The notes under the pieces are model-generated. The model was given only the letters and a program-made list of their open reading frames with translations. It was not told where the DNA came from and searched no databases. DNA of 38,724 nucleotides from Rhodovulum sp. PH10. Its GTDB lineage: Bacteria; Pseudomonadota; Alphaproteobacteria; Rhizobiales; Xanthobacteraceae. The first letter of the stretch is position 1. Every line of letters starts with the position of its first letter. The position numbers and the translations under genes were made by a program. The DNA is taken from positions 1 through 38,724 of the forward strand of contig NZ_AKZI01000060.1 in the NCBI RefSeq assembly GCF_000293785.1, given 5' to 3'. This document shows positions 28,064-37,534 of this stretch, in pieces.

Positions 28064-29173
28064 ATGGCCAAGGACAGCACGACTCGAGCCAGCGCCGGGC
28101 GCAGCGGCGCGACGACGCCGTACCGGTGGATGATGACGGAGGTCGGCGCGCCGCTGATGCGCGAGGCTTTCGCGCTGCCCCAGCCGGCGCCCGCCGAGGT
28201 GGTGGTCGAGGTCGCCGGCTGCGGCGTCTGCCACACCGACCTCGGCTATTATTACGACGGCGTGCGCACCAACCATCCGCTGCCGCTCGCGCTCGGCCAC
28301 GAGATTTCCGGCCGGGTGATCGCCGCGGGCGCCGAGGCGGAAGGCTGGCTCGGCCGCGCGGTGATCGTGCCGGCGGTGATCCCGTGCGGCCACTGCGACG
28401 CCTGCAAGCGCGGCAAGGGCACGATCTGCCCGAACCAAAAGATGCCCGGCAACGACATCCAGGGCGGCTTTGCGAGCCACGTGCTGGTGCCGGCGGCCGG
28501 CCTCTGCCCGGTCGACGAGACGCGGCTCGCCGAGGCGGGCCTGACGCTCGCCGACGTGTCGGTGGTCGCCGATGCGGTCACCACGCCCTATCAGGCGGTG
28601 GTGCAGGCGGGCGTCGGCCCGGGCACGCTGGCGATCGTGATCGGCGTCGGCGGGGTCGGCGGCTATTGCGTGCAGGTCGCCGCCGCGTTCGGCGCCACCG
28701 TGGTGGCGCTCGACGTCGACCCGGTGAAGCTGAAGGCGGTCGCTCGCTTCGGCGCCGCGAGGTCGATCGACGTGACGAAGACCGACCCGAAGGGGCTGAA
28801 GAAGGAGATCGCCGCCTTCGCCAAGGAGCGCGGGCTGCCGGCGCGCGAATGGGTCGTGTTCGAGTGCTCGGGCAGCGCCGCCGGCCAGACGACCGCCTGG
28901 AGCCTGCTCACCCACGGCGGCACGCTGGCGGTGGTCGGCTTCACCATGGACAAGGTCGAGCTGCGGCTCTCCAACCTGATGGCGTTCCACGCCCGCGCGC
29001 TCGGCAATTGGGGCTGCCCGCCCGACCTCTATCCCGGCGCGCTCGACCTCGTGCTCGAGCAGCGGATCGCGCTCGGCCCGTTCGTCGAGCACCACCCGCT
29101 CGATGACATCAACAAGGTCTTTGCCGCCGCGCACGCCCACGAGCTGACGCGCCGCGCCATCCTGATCCCGTGA
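28064..29173 (+). CDS. had: 6-hydroxycyclohex-1-ene-1-carbonyl-CoA dehydrogenase (Had)
   Basis: A 369-residue zinc-dependent medium-chain alcohol dehydrogenase. Catalytic zinc site: [11 protein letters not shown] and GHEISG. Structural zinc cysteines: [18 protein letters not shown]. Rossmann motif: GVGGVGGYC. Had oxidises the 6-hydroxy product made by Dch to 6-oxocyclohex-1-ene-1-carbonyl-CoA. The ATG at 28064, behind AGGGGGAGGG, was chosen over an in-frame ATG at 27998 that lies inside the operator and adds an Arg-rich, non-conserved extension. The had-oah-dch order matches Thauera aromatica, making the assignment firm. Confidence 0.9.
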   Translation: MAKDSTTRASAGRSGATTPYRWMMTEVGAPLMREAFALPQPAPAEVVVEVAGCGVCHTDLGYYYDGVRTNHPLPLALGHEISGRVIAAGAEAEGWLGRAVIVPAVIPCGHCDACKRGKGTICPNQKMPGNDIQGGFASHVLVPAAGLCPVDETRLAEAGLTLADVSVVADAVTTPYQAVVQAGVGPGTLAIVIGVGGVGGYCVQVAAAFGATVVALDVDPVKLKAVARFGAARSIDVTKTDPKGLKKEIAAFAKERGLPAREWVVFECSGSAAGQTTAWSLLTHGGTLAVVGFTMDKVELRLSNLMAFHARALGNWGCPPDLYPGALDLVLEQRIALGPFVEHHPLDDINKVFAAAHAHELTRRAILIP

Positions 29174-29199
29174 TCGGAAACCGTTTCGAGAGAGAGCCG

Positions 29200-30348
29200 A
29201 TGTCCGCCACCACTGCGACCACCGCCACCCTTCGCGAAGCCGGCGCGCCGACCGCGCTGAAGGATCACGACCTCGTTCCGCACGCCGCCGTGCCCGGCGT
29301 GCTGTTCGAGAAGCGCCCCGCCCGCACGCCCGACGGTGCGACCGTGCCCGGCCTCTACAATGCGTGGATCACGCTCAACAATCCGGGCCAGTTCAACTCC
29401 TACACCACCGACATGGTGAAGGGCGTGTTCCTGGCCTTCCGCGCCGCCTCGAACGCCCGCGACGTGGTCGCGGTGGTGTTCACCGGCGCCGGCGACAAGG
29501 CGTTCTGCACCGGCGGCAACACCAAGGAGTACGCCGAATACTATGCCGGCAATCCGCAGGAGTACCGGCAGTACATGCGGCTGTTCAACGACATGGTCTC
29601 GGCCATTCTCGGCTGCGACAAGCCGGTGATCTGCCGCGTCAACGGCATGCGGATCGGCGGCGGCCAGGAGATCGGCATGGCTTGCGACTTCACCGTCGCG
29701 CAGGACCTCGCCCGCTTCGGCCAGGCCGGGCCGAAGCACGGCTCGGCGCCGATCGGCGGTGCGACCGATTTCCTGCCGGTGATGGTCGGCTGCGAGATGG
29801 CGATGGTGTCGGGCTCGCTGTGCGAGCCGTGGTCGGCGCACAAGGCGTACCGCCTCGGCATGATCACCGACGTGGTGCCGGCGCTGAAGGTGGACGGCGA
29901 GTTCGTCGCCAACCCCTTGGTGATCACCGATCGTTATCTGGACCAGTACGGCCGCATCGTCCATGGTGAGCCGCGCACCGGTGAGGAGCTTTCCGCCGGT
30001 AAGGAGATCTTGAAGAAGGGCACAGTCGACCTCTCTTTGCTCGACCAGAAGGTCGAGGAGCTGTGCGCAAAAATTCTGCTCACCTTCCCGGACTGCTTCA
30101 CCAAGACGATCGAGGAGCTGAGAAAGCCGAAAATCGACGCGTGGAACGCCAACAAGGAGAACAGCCGCGCTTGGCTGGCGCTCAACATGATGACCGAGGC
30201 ACGCGCCGGCTTCCGTGCCTTCAACGAGGGCACCAAGGACGACCGCGAGGTCGACTTCGTCGCGCTGCGCCGTGCGCTCGCCGACGGCACGCCCTGGACC
30301 GACGAGCTGACCGAGAGCCTGATGCCGGCGGCGAGGGCCGGCCGATGA
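29200..30348 (+). CDS. oah: 6-oxocyclohex-1-ene-1-carbonyl-CoA hydrolase (Oah)
   Basis: A 382-residue crotonase-superfamily enzyme, longer than ordinary crotonases as expected for Oah. It adds water to and hydrolytically opens 6-oxocyclohex-1-ene-1-carbonyl-CoA to 3-hydroxypimelyl-CoA. Seen: NNPGQFNSYTTDMVKGV, FCTGGNTKEYAEYYAGNPQE (split over the first oxyanion loop), RIGGGQEIGMACDF and GPKHGSAPIGGATDFLP. This sequence pattern is characteristic and used as a marker for the Thauera-type benzoyl-CoA route. It overlaps dch by 4 nt. Confidence 0.93.
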   Translation: MSATTATTATLREAGAPTALKDHDLVPHAAVPGVLFEKRPARTPDGATVPGLYNAWITLNNPGQFNSYTTDMVKGVFLAFRAASNARDVVAVVFTGAGDKAFCTGGNTKEYAEYYAGNPQEYRQYMRLFNDMVSAILGCDKPVICRVNGMRIGGGQEIGMACDFTVAQDLARFGQAGPKHGSAPIGGATDFLPVMVGCEMAMVSGSLCEPWSAHKAYRLGMITDVVPALKVDGEFVANPLVITDRYLDQYGRIVHGEPRTGEELSAGKEILKKGTVDLSLLDQKVEELCAKILLTFPDCFTKTIEELRKPKIDAWNANKENSRAWLALNMMTEARAGFRAFNEGTKDDREVDFVALRRALADGTPWTDELTESLMPAARAGR

Positions 30349-31121
30349 CGGAGCAACCGCTCAAGGTCTGGCACGACCGCGACGGCGCGCTGCTGCGCCT
30401 GCGGCTCGCGCGGCCGAAGGCCAACATCGTCGACGCCGCGATGATCGCAGCGATCGACCAGGCGCTCGCCGACCATCTCGACGACCGCCGGCTGATCGCC
30501 GTGCTGATCGATCACGAGGGACCGCACTTCTCGTTCGGCGCCAGCGTGCAGGAGCACATGCCGGGGCAGTTCGAGGCGATGCTGCGCGGCTTTCAGGCGA
30601 TGGTCTTGCGGCTCGTCGCCGCTCCCGTCCCGGTGCTGGTCGCGGTGCGCGGCCAGTGCCTCGGCGGCGGCATGGAGGTGGCGATCGCCGGCAATCTGAT
30701 CTTTGCCGCGCCCGACGCGCAGTTCGGCCAGCCGGAGATTCAGCTCGGCGTGTTCGCGCCGCCGGCGAGCTGCATCCTGCCCGAGCGGATGCCGCGCGGC
30801 GCCGCCGAGGCGCTGCTGTTCTCCGGCCGCTCGATCGGGGCGGAGGAGGCGCACCGGCTCGGTCTCGTCCACGCGATCACGCCGGAGCCGGAGGTCGCGG
30901 CGCTCGCCTGGTTCGACGAGCGGCTCGCGCCGCTGTCGCCCTCCTCGCTGCGCTTCGCCGTCAAGGCCGCGCGGTTCGAGTACGTCGAGCGAGTGCGTGC
31001 GAAAGCCGCGGCGCTCGAGACACTCTATCTCAACGAGCTGATGTCCAGCCACGACGCCGTCGAGGGCCTCACCGCGTTCCTCGAGAAGCGGCCGGCCAAA
31101 TGGGAGACCGGAGCGCCATGA
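30345..31121 (+). CDS. dch: Cyclohexa-1,5-diene-1-carbonyl-CoA hydratase (Dch)
   Basis: A 258-residue crotonase. Signature segments: ARPKANIVDAAMIAA, FSFGASVQEHMP (SFGA in place of the common F-AGAD) and CLGGGMEVAIAGN with QPEIQLGVFAPP. It retains a glutamate at both usual catalytic positions. The enzyme hydrates the dienoyl-CoA made by benzoyl-CoA reductase to 6-hydroxycyclohex-1-ene-1-carbonyl-CoA. Its start overlaps oah and its stop overlaps bcrC, each by 4 nt, implying tight translational coupling within the pathway. Confidence 0.9.
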   Translation: MTEQPLKVWHDRDGALLRLRLARPKANIVDAAMIAAIDQALADHLDDRRLIAVLIDHEGPHFSFGASVQEHMPGQFEAMLRGFQAMVLRLVAAPVPVLVAVRGQCLGGGMEVAIAGNLIFAAPDAQFGQPEIQLGVFAPPASCILPERMPRGAAEALLFSGRSIGAEEAHRLGLVHAITPEPEVAALAWFDERLAPLSPSSLRFAVKAARFEYVERVRAKAAALETLYLNELMSSHDAVEGLTAFLEKRPAKWETGAP

Positions 31122-32332
31122 CGATCGACACGACGTCCAAGCCGACCGAGTCGATGCCGACCGAGACGATGCCCGCGACCGCGGAAATCGTCGAGCGCTG
31201 CCGGTCGCTCTACGAGGACCTCGACTTCTCCGCGGCCCGCGCGTGGAAAGCCGCGGTGCCGGGCCGTAAGGTGGTCGGCTTCATGCCGGTCTATGCGCCG
31301 CTCGAGCTGATCCACGCCGCCGGCTGCCTGCCGCTCGGCCTGTTCGGCGGCGGCGACCAGATGGAGGTGATCCACGGCGACGCCTATTATCAGAGCTATA
31401 TCTGCCGCATCCCGCGTTCGACCGTCGAGCTCGGCGTGACGAAGCGGCTCGACTTCGTCGACGGCATGATCTTCCCGTTCGTGTGCGACGTGATCCGCAA
31501 CCTCTCGGGGATGTGGAAGCTGATGTTCCCGCACGTGTGGTCGAAGTTCTTCGACACGCCGCAAAACTTCGATCCGGAGGTCGGTGGTCGTTATTACGTC
31601 GAGGAGCTGAAGGAGCTGCGCGACGGGCTCGGGACGCTGACCGGTCGTAAGATCTCCGACGACGATCTGAAGCGCTCCATCGCGCTCTACAACGAGAACC
31701 GCCGTCTGGTGCGCGAGGTCTATGCGTTCCGCGCGCGTGCGCCGTGGAAGGCGCCGACCTCGGAGATCTATCTCCTGATGCGCGCCGGCCTGATGATGGA
31801 GGTGGAGGAGCACAACCGCCTTCTGGTCGCCTATCTCGCCGCCGCCGAGGCCGAGGACCGGCCGAAGCGCGACAATGTGCGGGTCGCCGTCTACGGCTCG
31901 TTCTGCGAGCAGCCGCCGCTCAATCTGATCAAGTCGCTCGAGATGGCCGGCTGCTACGTGGTCGAGGACGACTATGCGCTGGTGAACCGCTTCATCACCG
32001 AGGACGTCTCGACCGACGGCGATCCGCTGGAGGCGCTGGCGACCGCCTATCTGAAGCACTCGGTCGAGACCTCCTGCAAGTACGTGCCGAACGAGGAGGA
32101 CAAGGGCAAGTATCACGTCGCGCAAGTGAGAAAGGCGCGCGCCGAGGGCGTGATCTACGCCACCCCGTCGTTCTGCGACCCGGCGCTGCTCGATCGCCCG
32201 ATGATCTGCCGCCGGCTCGGCGAGGCCGGCATCCCGCACATCGCCTTCAAGTACGCGGAAAATTCCGGTCAAATGCAGCCGATCCGCGAGCAGGCCGGCA
32301 CCTTCGCCGATTCCATCAAGCTGTGGAGCTGA
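31118..32332 (+). CDS. bcrC: Benzoyl-CoA reductase subunit C (BcrC/BadD)
   Basis: A 404-residue subunit of the HgdB/FldB/BcrB-BcrC family, part of the substrate-reducing module of ATP-dependent class I benzoyl-CoA reductase. It binds a [4Fe-4S] cluster; candidate cysteines are in AAGCLPLG, SYICRIP and PFVCDV. The ~20-residue N-terminal tail contains a short Thr/Pro repeat (TESMPTETMPATAE). The start overlaps the dch stop (ATGA); bcrB follows after 4 nt. The order C-B-A-D agrees with Thauera bcrCBAD and R. palustris badDEFG. Confidence 0.9.
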   Translation: MTIDTTSKPTESMPTETMPATAEIVERCRSLYEDLDFSAARAWKAAVPGRKVVGFMPVYAPLELIHAAGCLPLGLFGGGDQMEVIHGDAYYQSYICRIPRSTVELGVTKRLDFVDGMIFPFVCDVIRNLSGMWKLMFPHVWSKFFDTPQNFDPEVGGRYYVEELKELRDGLGTLTGRKISDDDLKRSIALYNENRRLVREVYAFRARAPWKAPTSEIYLLMRAGLMMEVEEHNRLLVAYLAAAEAEDRPKRDNVRVAVYGSFCEQPPLNLIKSLEMAGCYVVEDDYALVNRFITEDVSTDGDPLEALATAYLKHSVETSCKYVPNEEDKGKYHVAQVRKARAEGVIYATPSFCDPALLDRPMICRRLGEAGIPHIAFKYAENSGQMQPIREQAGTFADSIKLWS

Positions 32333-32336
32333 TCAC

Positions 32337-33620
32337 ATGAGCGACGCCGTCAAGGAACCGTCGATGCTCCTGCAGAAGGAGATGATCGCGAAGAACTACG
32401 AGGCGATCACGTCTAAGAACGAGACCGGCCGCAAGGTCGCCTCCACCTTCGTGCCGGGCAATCTCAACGAGCTTTTGATGTGCTTCGGCATCGTCAACAA
32501 CCTGCCGGAGATCAACGCCATCCAGAACGGAATGCGCAAGCTCTCGGGCAGCTACATCATGGAGGCCGAGAAGGGCGGCCACTCGGAGGACGTCTGCACC
32601 TATGTGAAGGCTGACATCGGCATGATGGGCAAGGGCAACATCGCGCCGAACGGCAAGCCGTTCCCGGAGCCGGATGTGCTGCTTCTGTCCTACACCGGCT
32701 GCTACACCTTCATGAAGTGGTTCGAGCTGTTGCGCGAGCAGTACAAGTGCCCGACGCTGATGCTGCACGTGCCGTACGAGGGCGACGGCCACGCCACCAA
32801 GAACATGCGTGATTACATCGTCCGTCAGCTCCGCGAGGTGGTGATCCCCGGGCTCGAGCAGGTGTCGGGCGTAAAATTCGACATCGACCGCTTGCGCGAG
32901 GCGCTGCGCCTCTCCGCACAGGCCGAGGAGCATCTCGTCTGGACGCTCGAGCAGGGCAAGCGAAAGCCCTCGCCGATCGACGCCTACTTCGGCGGCGTCT
33001 ATTATATCGGCCCGATCTTCACCGCGTTCCGGGGCACGCCCGAGGCGATCGCCTATTACGAGGCGCTGCGCAAGGAGGTGCAGGCGCGCATCGATGCGGG
33101 GCAGGGGCCGGTGACGCCGGACGGCGGCAGCTTCGACGATCAGAAGTACCGGCTGGTCGTCGAGGGGCCGCCCAACTGGACGAATTTCCGGGAGTTCTGG
33201 AAGATGTTCTACGACGAAGGCGCGGTCGTCGTGGCATCGAGCTACACGAAAGTCGGCGGCATGTACGATCTCGGCTTCCGCCACGATCCCGACCATCCGC
33301 TCGAAAGCCTCGCCGACTACTGCCTCGGTTGTTATACCAACCGCAATTTGCCGACCCGCATCGACATTTTGGCGAAGTATGTCGAGGAGTACGAGGCGGA
33401 CGGGCTCTTGATCAACTCGATCAAGAGTTGCAACAGCTTCTCGGCCGGCCAGCTGATGATCATGAAAGAGGTCGAGCGCAAGACCGGCAAGCCCGGCGCC
33501 TTCATCGAGACCGACCTCGTCGATCCGCGCTACTTCTCCGCCGCCAACGTGAAGAATCGGCTGGAGAGTTATTTCCAGATGATCGAGCAGAAGCGGCGCG
33601 GCGCCGCCAAGGCCGCGTGA
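32337..33620 (+). CDS. bcrB: Benzoyl-CoA reductase subunit B (BcrB/BadE)
   Basis: A 427-residue partner of BcrC in the benzoyl-CoA-binding half of the reductase. Family features include LMCFGIVNNLPEINAIQNG, SYTGCYTFMKWF, EKGGHSEDVC, CLGCYTNRNLPTRID and KSCNSFSAGQLM, with several cysteines available for iron-sulfur ligation. It accepts low-potential electrons from the ATPase module BcrAD. No frameshift or truncation is seen, and length matches the family. Spacing of 12 nt to bcrA with a GGGGAG ribosome site indicates co-translation at similar levels. Confidence 0.92.
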   Translation: MSDAVKEPSMLLQKEMIAKNYEAITSKNETGRKVASTFVPGNLNELLMCFGIVNNLPEINAIQNGMRKLSGSYIMEAEKGGHSEDVCTYVKADIGMMGKGNIAPNGKPFPEPDVLLLSYTGCYTFMKWFELLREQYKCPTLMLHVPYEGDGHATKNMRDYIVRQLREVVIPGLEQVSGVKFDIDRLREALRLSAQAEEHLVWTLEQGKRKPSPIDAYFGGVYYIGPIFTAFRGTPEAIAYYEALRKEVQARIDAGQGPVTPDGGSFDDQKYRLVVEGPPNWTNFREFWKMFYDEGAVVVASSYTKVGGMYDLGFRHDPDHPLESLADYCLGCYTNRNLPTRIDILAKYVEEYEADGLLINSIKSCNSFSAGQLMIMKEVERKTGKPGAFIETDLVDPRYFSAANVKNRLESYFQMIEQKRRGAAKAA

Positions 33621-33632
33621 GGGGAGAGACAC

Positions 33633-34925
33633 ATGCGCTGCTTCATCGGCATCGATCTCGGCTCCACCACCACCAAGGCGGTGGTGATGGACGAGAATCT
33701 CCACGTGCTCGGGCGTGGCATCACCAACTCGCGGTCGAACTACGACACCGCGGCGGCGGTCTCCAAGCAGGAGGCGCTGGTCGACACCCGCCTCACGCTG
33801 TTTCGCCGGGCGCTCGCCGGCGTGCCGGAGGTGTCCGGACGCGTCGGTGAGATTCTCGCCGACCTCGAGCGCAATTTTCGGCGTGTTCAGTTCCTCGAGC
33901 AGCTCGACGACCTCGAGCGCACCTGCATCGTCAACGTCCAGGGCCCGCGTTTCGCGGGTCGTGAGACCGCCGTGATCGACGTGCTCGAGGAGACCTTTCG
34001 TCGGCTGCGCGAGCACTCGGCGGCGCTGTTCGCGCCGGGCGCGCGGCGAAAGTCCGATTTCTTTCGTGATCTCGCCGGCTCCGACTTCATGCAGATCGGC
34101 GAGGCGGTGTGTCGCGACGCCGGCATCGGTTTCGATCTGATTCTCAACGTCTACGACAAGTCGATCATCACGGTGGAGAATCGTCCGCCGGCCGGCGACA
34201 TGGAAGGCAAGTTCCTCCGCGCGCTCGAGCAGGCGAAGCTCGATGCCGGGTTGGTCGAGAAGCCGGTGCGCGACGCGCTGGCGATCCCGCTCGAGGAAAC
34301 CTACGTGGTCGGCACCGGCTATGGCCGCGTCCGCCTGCCGTTCCCGAAGGAGCACATCCGCTCGGAAATCCTCTGCCACGGGCTCGGCGCGCACATGATG
34401 TATCCCGGCACCCGCACGGTGCTCGACATCGGCGGCCAGGACACCAAGGGCATCCAGGTCGACCCTTCCGGCATCGTCGAGAACTTTCAGATGAACGACC
34501 GCTGCGCCGCCGGCTGCGGACGTTATCTCGGCTACATCGCCGACGAGATGAACATGGGGCTGCACGAGCTCGGGCCGCTCGCCATGGCCTCCACCAAGCA
34601 GGTGCGCATCAACTCGACCTGCACCGTGTTCGCCGGCGCGGAGCTGCGCGACCGCCTCGCGCTCGGCGAGAAGCGCGAGGACATTCTTGCCGGCCTCCAC
34701 CGGGCGATCATTCTCCGCGCGATGTCGATTTTGTCTCGGGCGGGCGGCGTGAAAGATCAGTTCACATTCACCGGCGGCGTCGCCAAGAACGAGGCGGCGG
34801 TGCGCGAGCTGAGAAAGCTGATCAAGGAAAATTACGGCGACGTGCAGATCAACATCGATCCCGACTCGATCTACACCGGCGCGCTCGGCGGCGCGACATT
34901 CGCCGTGCGGGCCGTGGTGAACTGA
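33633..34925 (+). CDS. bcrA: Benzoyl-CoA reductase ATPase subunit A (BcrA/BadF)
   Basis: A 430-residue ATPase of the BcrA/BadF/HgdC type (ASKHA fold). The phosphate-binding loop is [18 protein letters not shown] at the N terminus, the second motif is [14 protein letters not shown], and the cluster-bridging region is [19 protein letters not shown], where the conserved cysteine helps hold the [4Fe-4S] cluster shared with BcrD. The C-terminal ATP motif is [18 protein letters not shown] hydrolysis here drives electron transfer to the ring. It contains the ~170-residue insertion typical of BcrA compared with BcrD. Confidence 0.93.
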   Translation: MRCFIGIDLGSTTTKAVVMDENLHVLGRGITNSRSNYDTAAAVSKQEALVDTRLTLFRRALAGVPEVSGRVGEILADLERNFRRVQFLEQLDDLERTCIVNVQGPRFAGRETAVIDVLEETFRRLREHSAALFAPGARRKSDFFRDLAGSDFMQIGEAVCRDAGIGFDLILNVYDKSIITVENRPPAGDMEGKFLRALEQAKLDAGLVEKPVRDALAIPLEETYVVGTGYGRVRLPFPKEHIRSEILCHGLGAHMMYPGTRTVLDIGGQDTKGIQVDPSGIVENFQMNDRCAAGCGRYLGYIADEMNMGLHELGPLAMASTKQVRINSTCTVFAGAELRDRLALGEKREDILAGLHRAIILRAMSILSRAGGVKDQFTFTGGVAKNEAAVRELRKLIKENYGDVQINIDPDSIYTGALGGATFAVRAVVN

Positions 34926-34944
34926 AAGAACGGGGAGGAACCAC

Positions 34945-35787
34945 ATGAGCGAGATCGTCACGGCCGGGATCGACATCGGCTCGGGCTGCGTGAAGGCGGT
35001 GCTGTTTCGGGTGGACGGCGAGCGGATCGAATGGCTCGACAAGGAGGTCGCGCGCATCCGCAACCGCGATCCGTTCCAGCTCGCCGGCGAGGCGCACGAG
35101 GCGATTCTGAAGCGCACCGGCGTCGCACGCGAGGCGGTCGCCTATGTCGCCTCGACCGGCGACGCGGAGGCGCTGAAGTTCGCGACCGGGCATTTCTACT
35201 CGATGACGACGCACGGTCGCGGCGCCGTTTTTCTCAACCCGAAGGCGCGGGCGGTGCTCGACATCGGCGCGCTCAACGGCCGGGCCATAAAAGTCGACGG
35301 CAGCGGCAAGGTGTCGAGCTACAAGATGACCAGCCAGTGCGCGTCGGGCTCGGGGCAGTTCCTCGAGAACATTGCGCGCTATCTGGGCATCGCTCAGGAC
35401 GAGATCGGCACGTTGTCACGACAGGCCGACAATCCGGAGAAGGTGTCGTCGATCTGCGCGGTGCTGGCCGAGACCGACGTGATCAACATGGTCTCGCGCG
35501 GCATTTCCGCATCGAACATCCTGAAGGGCATTCACGTCTCGATGGCGGTGCGGCTGGCGAAGCTCCTCAAGTCGATCGGCGCGAGCGAGGGCGTCGTGCA
35601 GATGACCGGCGGGCTCGCGCTCGACGTCGGGCTGGTGGCGGCGCTCAACGAGGCGCTGGTGCAGGAGAAGGTGGCGCTGGTCGCCGAGAGCCATCCGGAC
35701 GCGATCTTCGCCGGGGCGATCGGGGCGGCGCTGTGGGGCGCTTATCGGCACGAGAAGCTCGCCGCGCTCGAGACGATGGCGGCCTGA
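34945..35787 (+). CDS. bcrD: Benzoyl-CoA reductase ATPase subunit D (BcrD/BadG)
   Basis: A 280-residue ATPase, the smaller ASKHA subunit pairing with BcrA. Phosphate loop TAGIDIGSGCVKAVLF, second motif LDIGALNGRAIKVDG, cluster region TSQCASGSGQFLENIARYL with one conserved cysteine, and C-terminal TGGLALDVGLVAALNEAL. The standard GGQD motif reads GALN, as in other BcrD proteins. A GGGGAGG ribosome site precedes the start. The next gene, a GNAT acetyltransferase, begins only 21 nt after the stop and probably belongs to the same transcript. Confidence 0.92.
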   Translation: MSEIVTAGIDIGSGCVKAVLFRVDGERIEWLDKEVARIRNRDPFQLAGEAHEAILKRTGVAREAVAYVASTGDAEALKFATGHFYSMTTHGRGAVFLNPKARAVLDIGALNGRAIKVDGSGKVSSYKMTSQCASGSGQFLENIARYLGIAQDEIGTLSRQADNPEKVSSICAVLAETDVINMVSRGISASNILKGIHVSMAVRLAKLLKSIGASEGVVQMTGGLALDVGLVAALNEALVQEKVALVAESHPDAIFAGAIGAALWGAYRHEKLAALETMAA

Positions 35788-35808
35788 GAGACGGCGGGGG
35801 GAGACGAC

Positions 35809-36267
35809 GTGAGCGACACGAGCATGGGGCCGGTCGAGCCGGCCGACATCGAGGCGGTGATCGCGCTCGACCAGAGCGTCACCGGCACCTCGCGGCGCGG
35901 ATTTTATCAGAAGCGGTTTTCCGCGACCGCGGCGCATCCGGAGCGCTTCGTCTGGCTGGTGGCGCGCGAAGAGGGGCGGCTCGTCGGCTTCGTCTCGGCG
36001 CAAATCCTTGCCGGCGAATATGGCGACGACACGCGCTCGGCGGTGGTCGATGCGATCGGCACGGCACGCGAGCGACGGCGTGGCGGGCTCGGCGGCGCGC
36101 TGATGGCGGCGCTCGAGGCGGAGCTGATCTCGCGCGGCGTCGGCGAGCTGCGCTCGGAAGCCGATTGGACCGAGCGCGACCTGATCGGCTTCTTCGCGCG
36201 CACCGGCTTCTCGCTCGCCCCGCAGCTGGTGCTCGCGCGCGACTGCCGGGCGACGGCCGATTTCTGA
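35809..36267 (+). CDS. GNAT-family N-acetyltransferase (first of three related)
   Basis: A 152-residue GNAT protein, GTG start after GGGGGGAG. The acetyl-CoA pyrophosphate motif is RRRGGLGGAL (about residues 86-95) and the C-terminal helix-strand is LIGFFARTGFSLAP. It shares GF[VI]xxx[IV]xxxE[YF]G (here GFVSAQILAGEYG) with the GNATs at 36295 and 37981, so the three form one subfamily. R. palustris BadL is a GNAT in the bad cluster that acetylates aminobenzoates to make the ligand that lifts BadM repression. This protein may play such a role; its true substrate is unknown. Confidence 0.78.
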   Translation: MSDTSMGPVEPADIEAVIALDQSVTGTSRRGFYQKRFSATAAHPERFVWLVAREEGRLVGFVSAQILAGEYGDDTRSAVVDAIGTARERRRGGLGGALMAALEAELISRGVGELRSEADWTERDLIGFFARTGFSLAPQLVLARDCRATADF

Positions 36268-36294
36268 AACCGTGATCATTTCAGGACCAGACAG

Positions 36295-36807
36295 ATGACC
36301 GTGATCGAGCCCGATTTCAGCGATCCCTCCGGTGACGAGGCGGAGGCACTGGCGCGCGACAGAATTCCGGTGCGGTCGATGACCGAGGCGGATTTGCCCG
36401 CGGTGGTCGCGATCGACCGCAAGCTGAACGGCACCGGCCGCGATCGCACCGCTTATTACGAGGCAAAACTCGCCGAGATGCTGAACGAGAGCGGCGTGCG
36501 CGTCTCGCTGGTCGCCGAGGTCGATGGCATCTTCGCGGGCTTCGTGATGGCGCGGGTCGACTACGGCGAGTACGGGCGCACCGCGCAGTCCGCCGTGCTC
36601 GACACCATCGGCGTCGCGCCGGCGTTTCAGCACCGCGGCGTCGCCGACGCGCTGACGAGCCAGCTTCTGCTCAATCTGCGCTCGCTCGGCGTCGACACGA
36701 TCTTCACGCGCGTCGCGTGGAACGCGCACGGGCTGCTGCGCTACTTCGAGCGCAGCGGCTTCGCGCCGTCGCAGCGCCTGTGCTTCCGCAAGCCGCTCGC
36801 ACGGTGA
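36295..36807 (+). CDS. GNAT-family N-acetyltransferase (second of three related)
   Basis: A 170-residue GNAT protein. The N-terminal ~27 acidic residues precede the fold, which begins at PVRSMTEADLPAVVAIDRKLNG. Subfamily motif GFVMARVDYGEYG, acetyl-CoA motif FQHRGVADAL, and C-terminal GLLRYFERSGFAPSQ. It lies 27 nt after the first GNAT and directly before an SDR gene whose possible GTG start overlaps its stop. Likely the same operon as bcrCBAD. The substrate could be an amine-bearing aromatic acid or a protein lysine; nothing in the sequence decides. Confidence 0.78.
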   Translation: MTVIEPDFSDPSGDEAEALARDRIPVRSMTEADLPAVVAIDRKLNGTGRDRTAYYEAKLAEMLNESGVRVSLVAEVDGIFAGFVMARVDYGEYGRTAQSAVLDTIGVAPAFQHRGVADALTSQLLLNLRSLGVDTIFTRVAWNAHGLLRYFERSGFAPSQRLCFRKPLAR

Positions 36808-36815
36808 CGCGGACC

Positions 36816-37532
36816 ATGGCTCTCGATCTCGCGTGGAAATTTGCGGGGCGCACTGCGTTGGTGACGGGCGGCGTGCGCGGCATCGGCCGCGCGATCGTCG
36901 ATGCGCTGGTGGCAGGCGGCGCCGATGTTCACGTGCTCGACGTCGGCGAGGCGGCCGACGTGCCGGGCGCGCGCGTGCATGGGGCAAACGTCGCCGATTC
37001 GGCTGAGGTCGGCGATGTGGTGGCGCGGATCGGTCGCGTCGATCTCCTGGTCAACAATGCGGGCATCACCCGCGACCGCTCCATCGTCAAGATGACCGAT
37101 GCCGATTGGCGCGCCGTGCTCGACGTCAATCTGACCGGCGCCTTCAATCTGATCAGGGCGGTCGCGCCAAAGATGGTGGAGGCGGGCGACGGGCGCATCG
37201 TCAATGTCGTGTCGATCAACGGGCTTCGCGGAAAGTTCGGGCAGGCGAACTATGCCGCCTCCAAGGCCGGGCTGGTGGCGCTGACCAAGACGGCGGCGCG
37301 CGAGTTCGGGCCCAAGGGCGTCACGGTGAACGCGGTCGCGCCGGGCATGGTGTTGACCGAGATGACGCTGAAGCTCGCGGAAGAGTTTCGTCAGAAGGCG
37401 CTCGACGAAAGCGCGCTGAAGCGGCTTCCGGGTGTCGACGACATCGCCGCCGGCGTGCTGTTTCTCTTGTCCGATCACGCGCGCTTCGTCACCGGCCAGG
37501 TGCTGCAGGTGGATGCCGGCCAGTACATGTGA
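36816..37532 (+). CDS. SDR-family oxidoreductase (acetoacetyl-CoA / 3-oxoacyl reductase type)
   Basis: A 238-residue SDR: TGGVRGIG (near residue 17), NNAGITRDRS, SINGLRGKFGQANYAASKAG with the Ser-Tyr-Lys triad, and the PGMVLTEMT and FVTGQVLQVDAGQY end. It closely resembles PhaB/FabG-type enzymes. An in-frame GTG at 36804 overlaps the upstream stop and is an alternative start. In this context it may oxidise 3-hydroxypimelyl-CoA or another 3-hydroxyacyl-CoA from ring opening, since no FadB-type dehydrogenase is in the window. It ends 2 bp before the convergent Rrf2 gene. Confidence 0.75.
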   Translation: MALDLAWKFAGRTALVTGGVRGIGRAIVDALVAGGADVHVLDVGEAADVPGARVHGANVADSAEVGDVVARIGRVDLLVNNAGITRDRSIVKMTDADWRAVLDVNLTGAFNLIRAVAPKMVEAGDGRIVNVVSINGLRGKFGQANYAASKAGLVALTKTAAREFGPKGVTVNAVAPGMVLTEMTLKLAEEFRQKALDESALKRLPGVDDIAAGVLFLLSDHARFVTGQVLQVDAGQYM

Positions 37533-37534
37533 GA

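Noticed and set aside
24088-29106. A 1672-codon open frame on the plus strand
   Set aside because: It is an out-of-frame shadow through the ligase, antisense to the Pat-like gene, and again out of frame in had. Composition is dominated by R, G, A and H.
22724-29140. A 2138-codon open frame on the minus strand
   Set aside because: It is a low-stop-codon artefact of high GC content. It runs antisense to the ligase, thioesterase and had genes and out of frame through the Pat-like gene, with no protein-family pattern of its own.
32316-35117. A 933-codon open frame antisense to bcrB and bcrA
   Set aside because: The sense strand encodes clear BcrB and BcrA motifs; the antisense product is His/Arg/Ala/Val-rich without recognisable domains.
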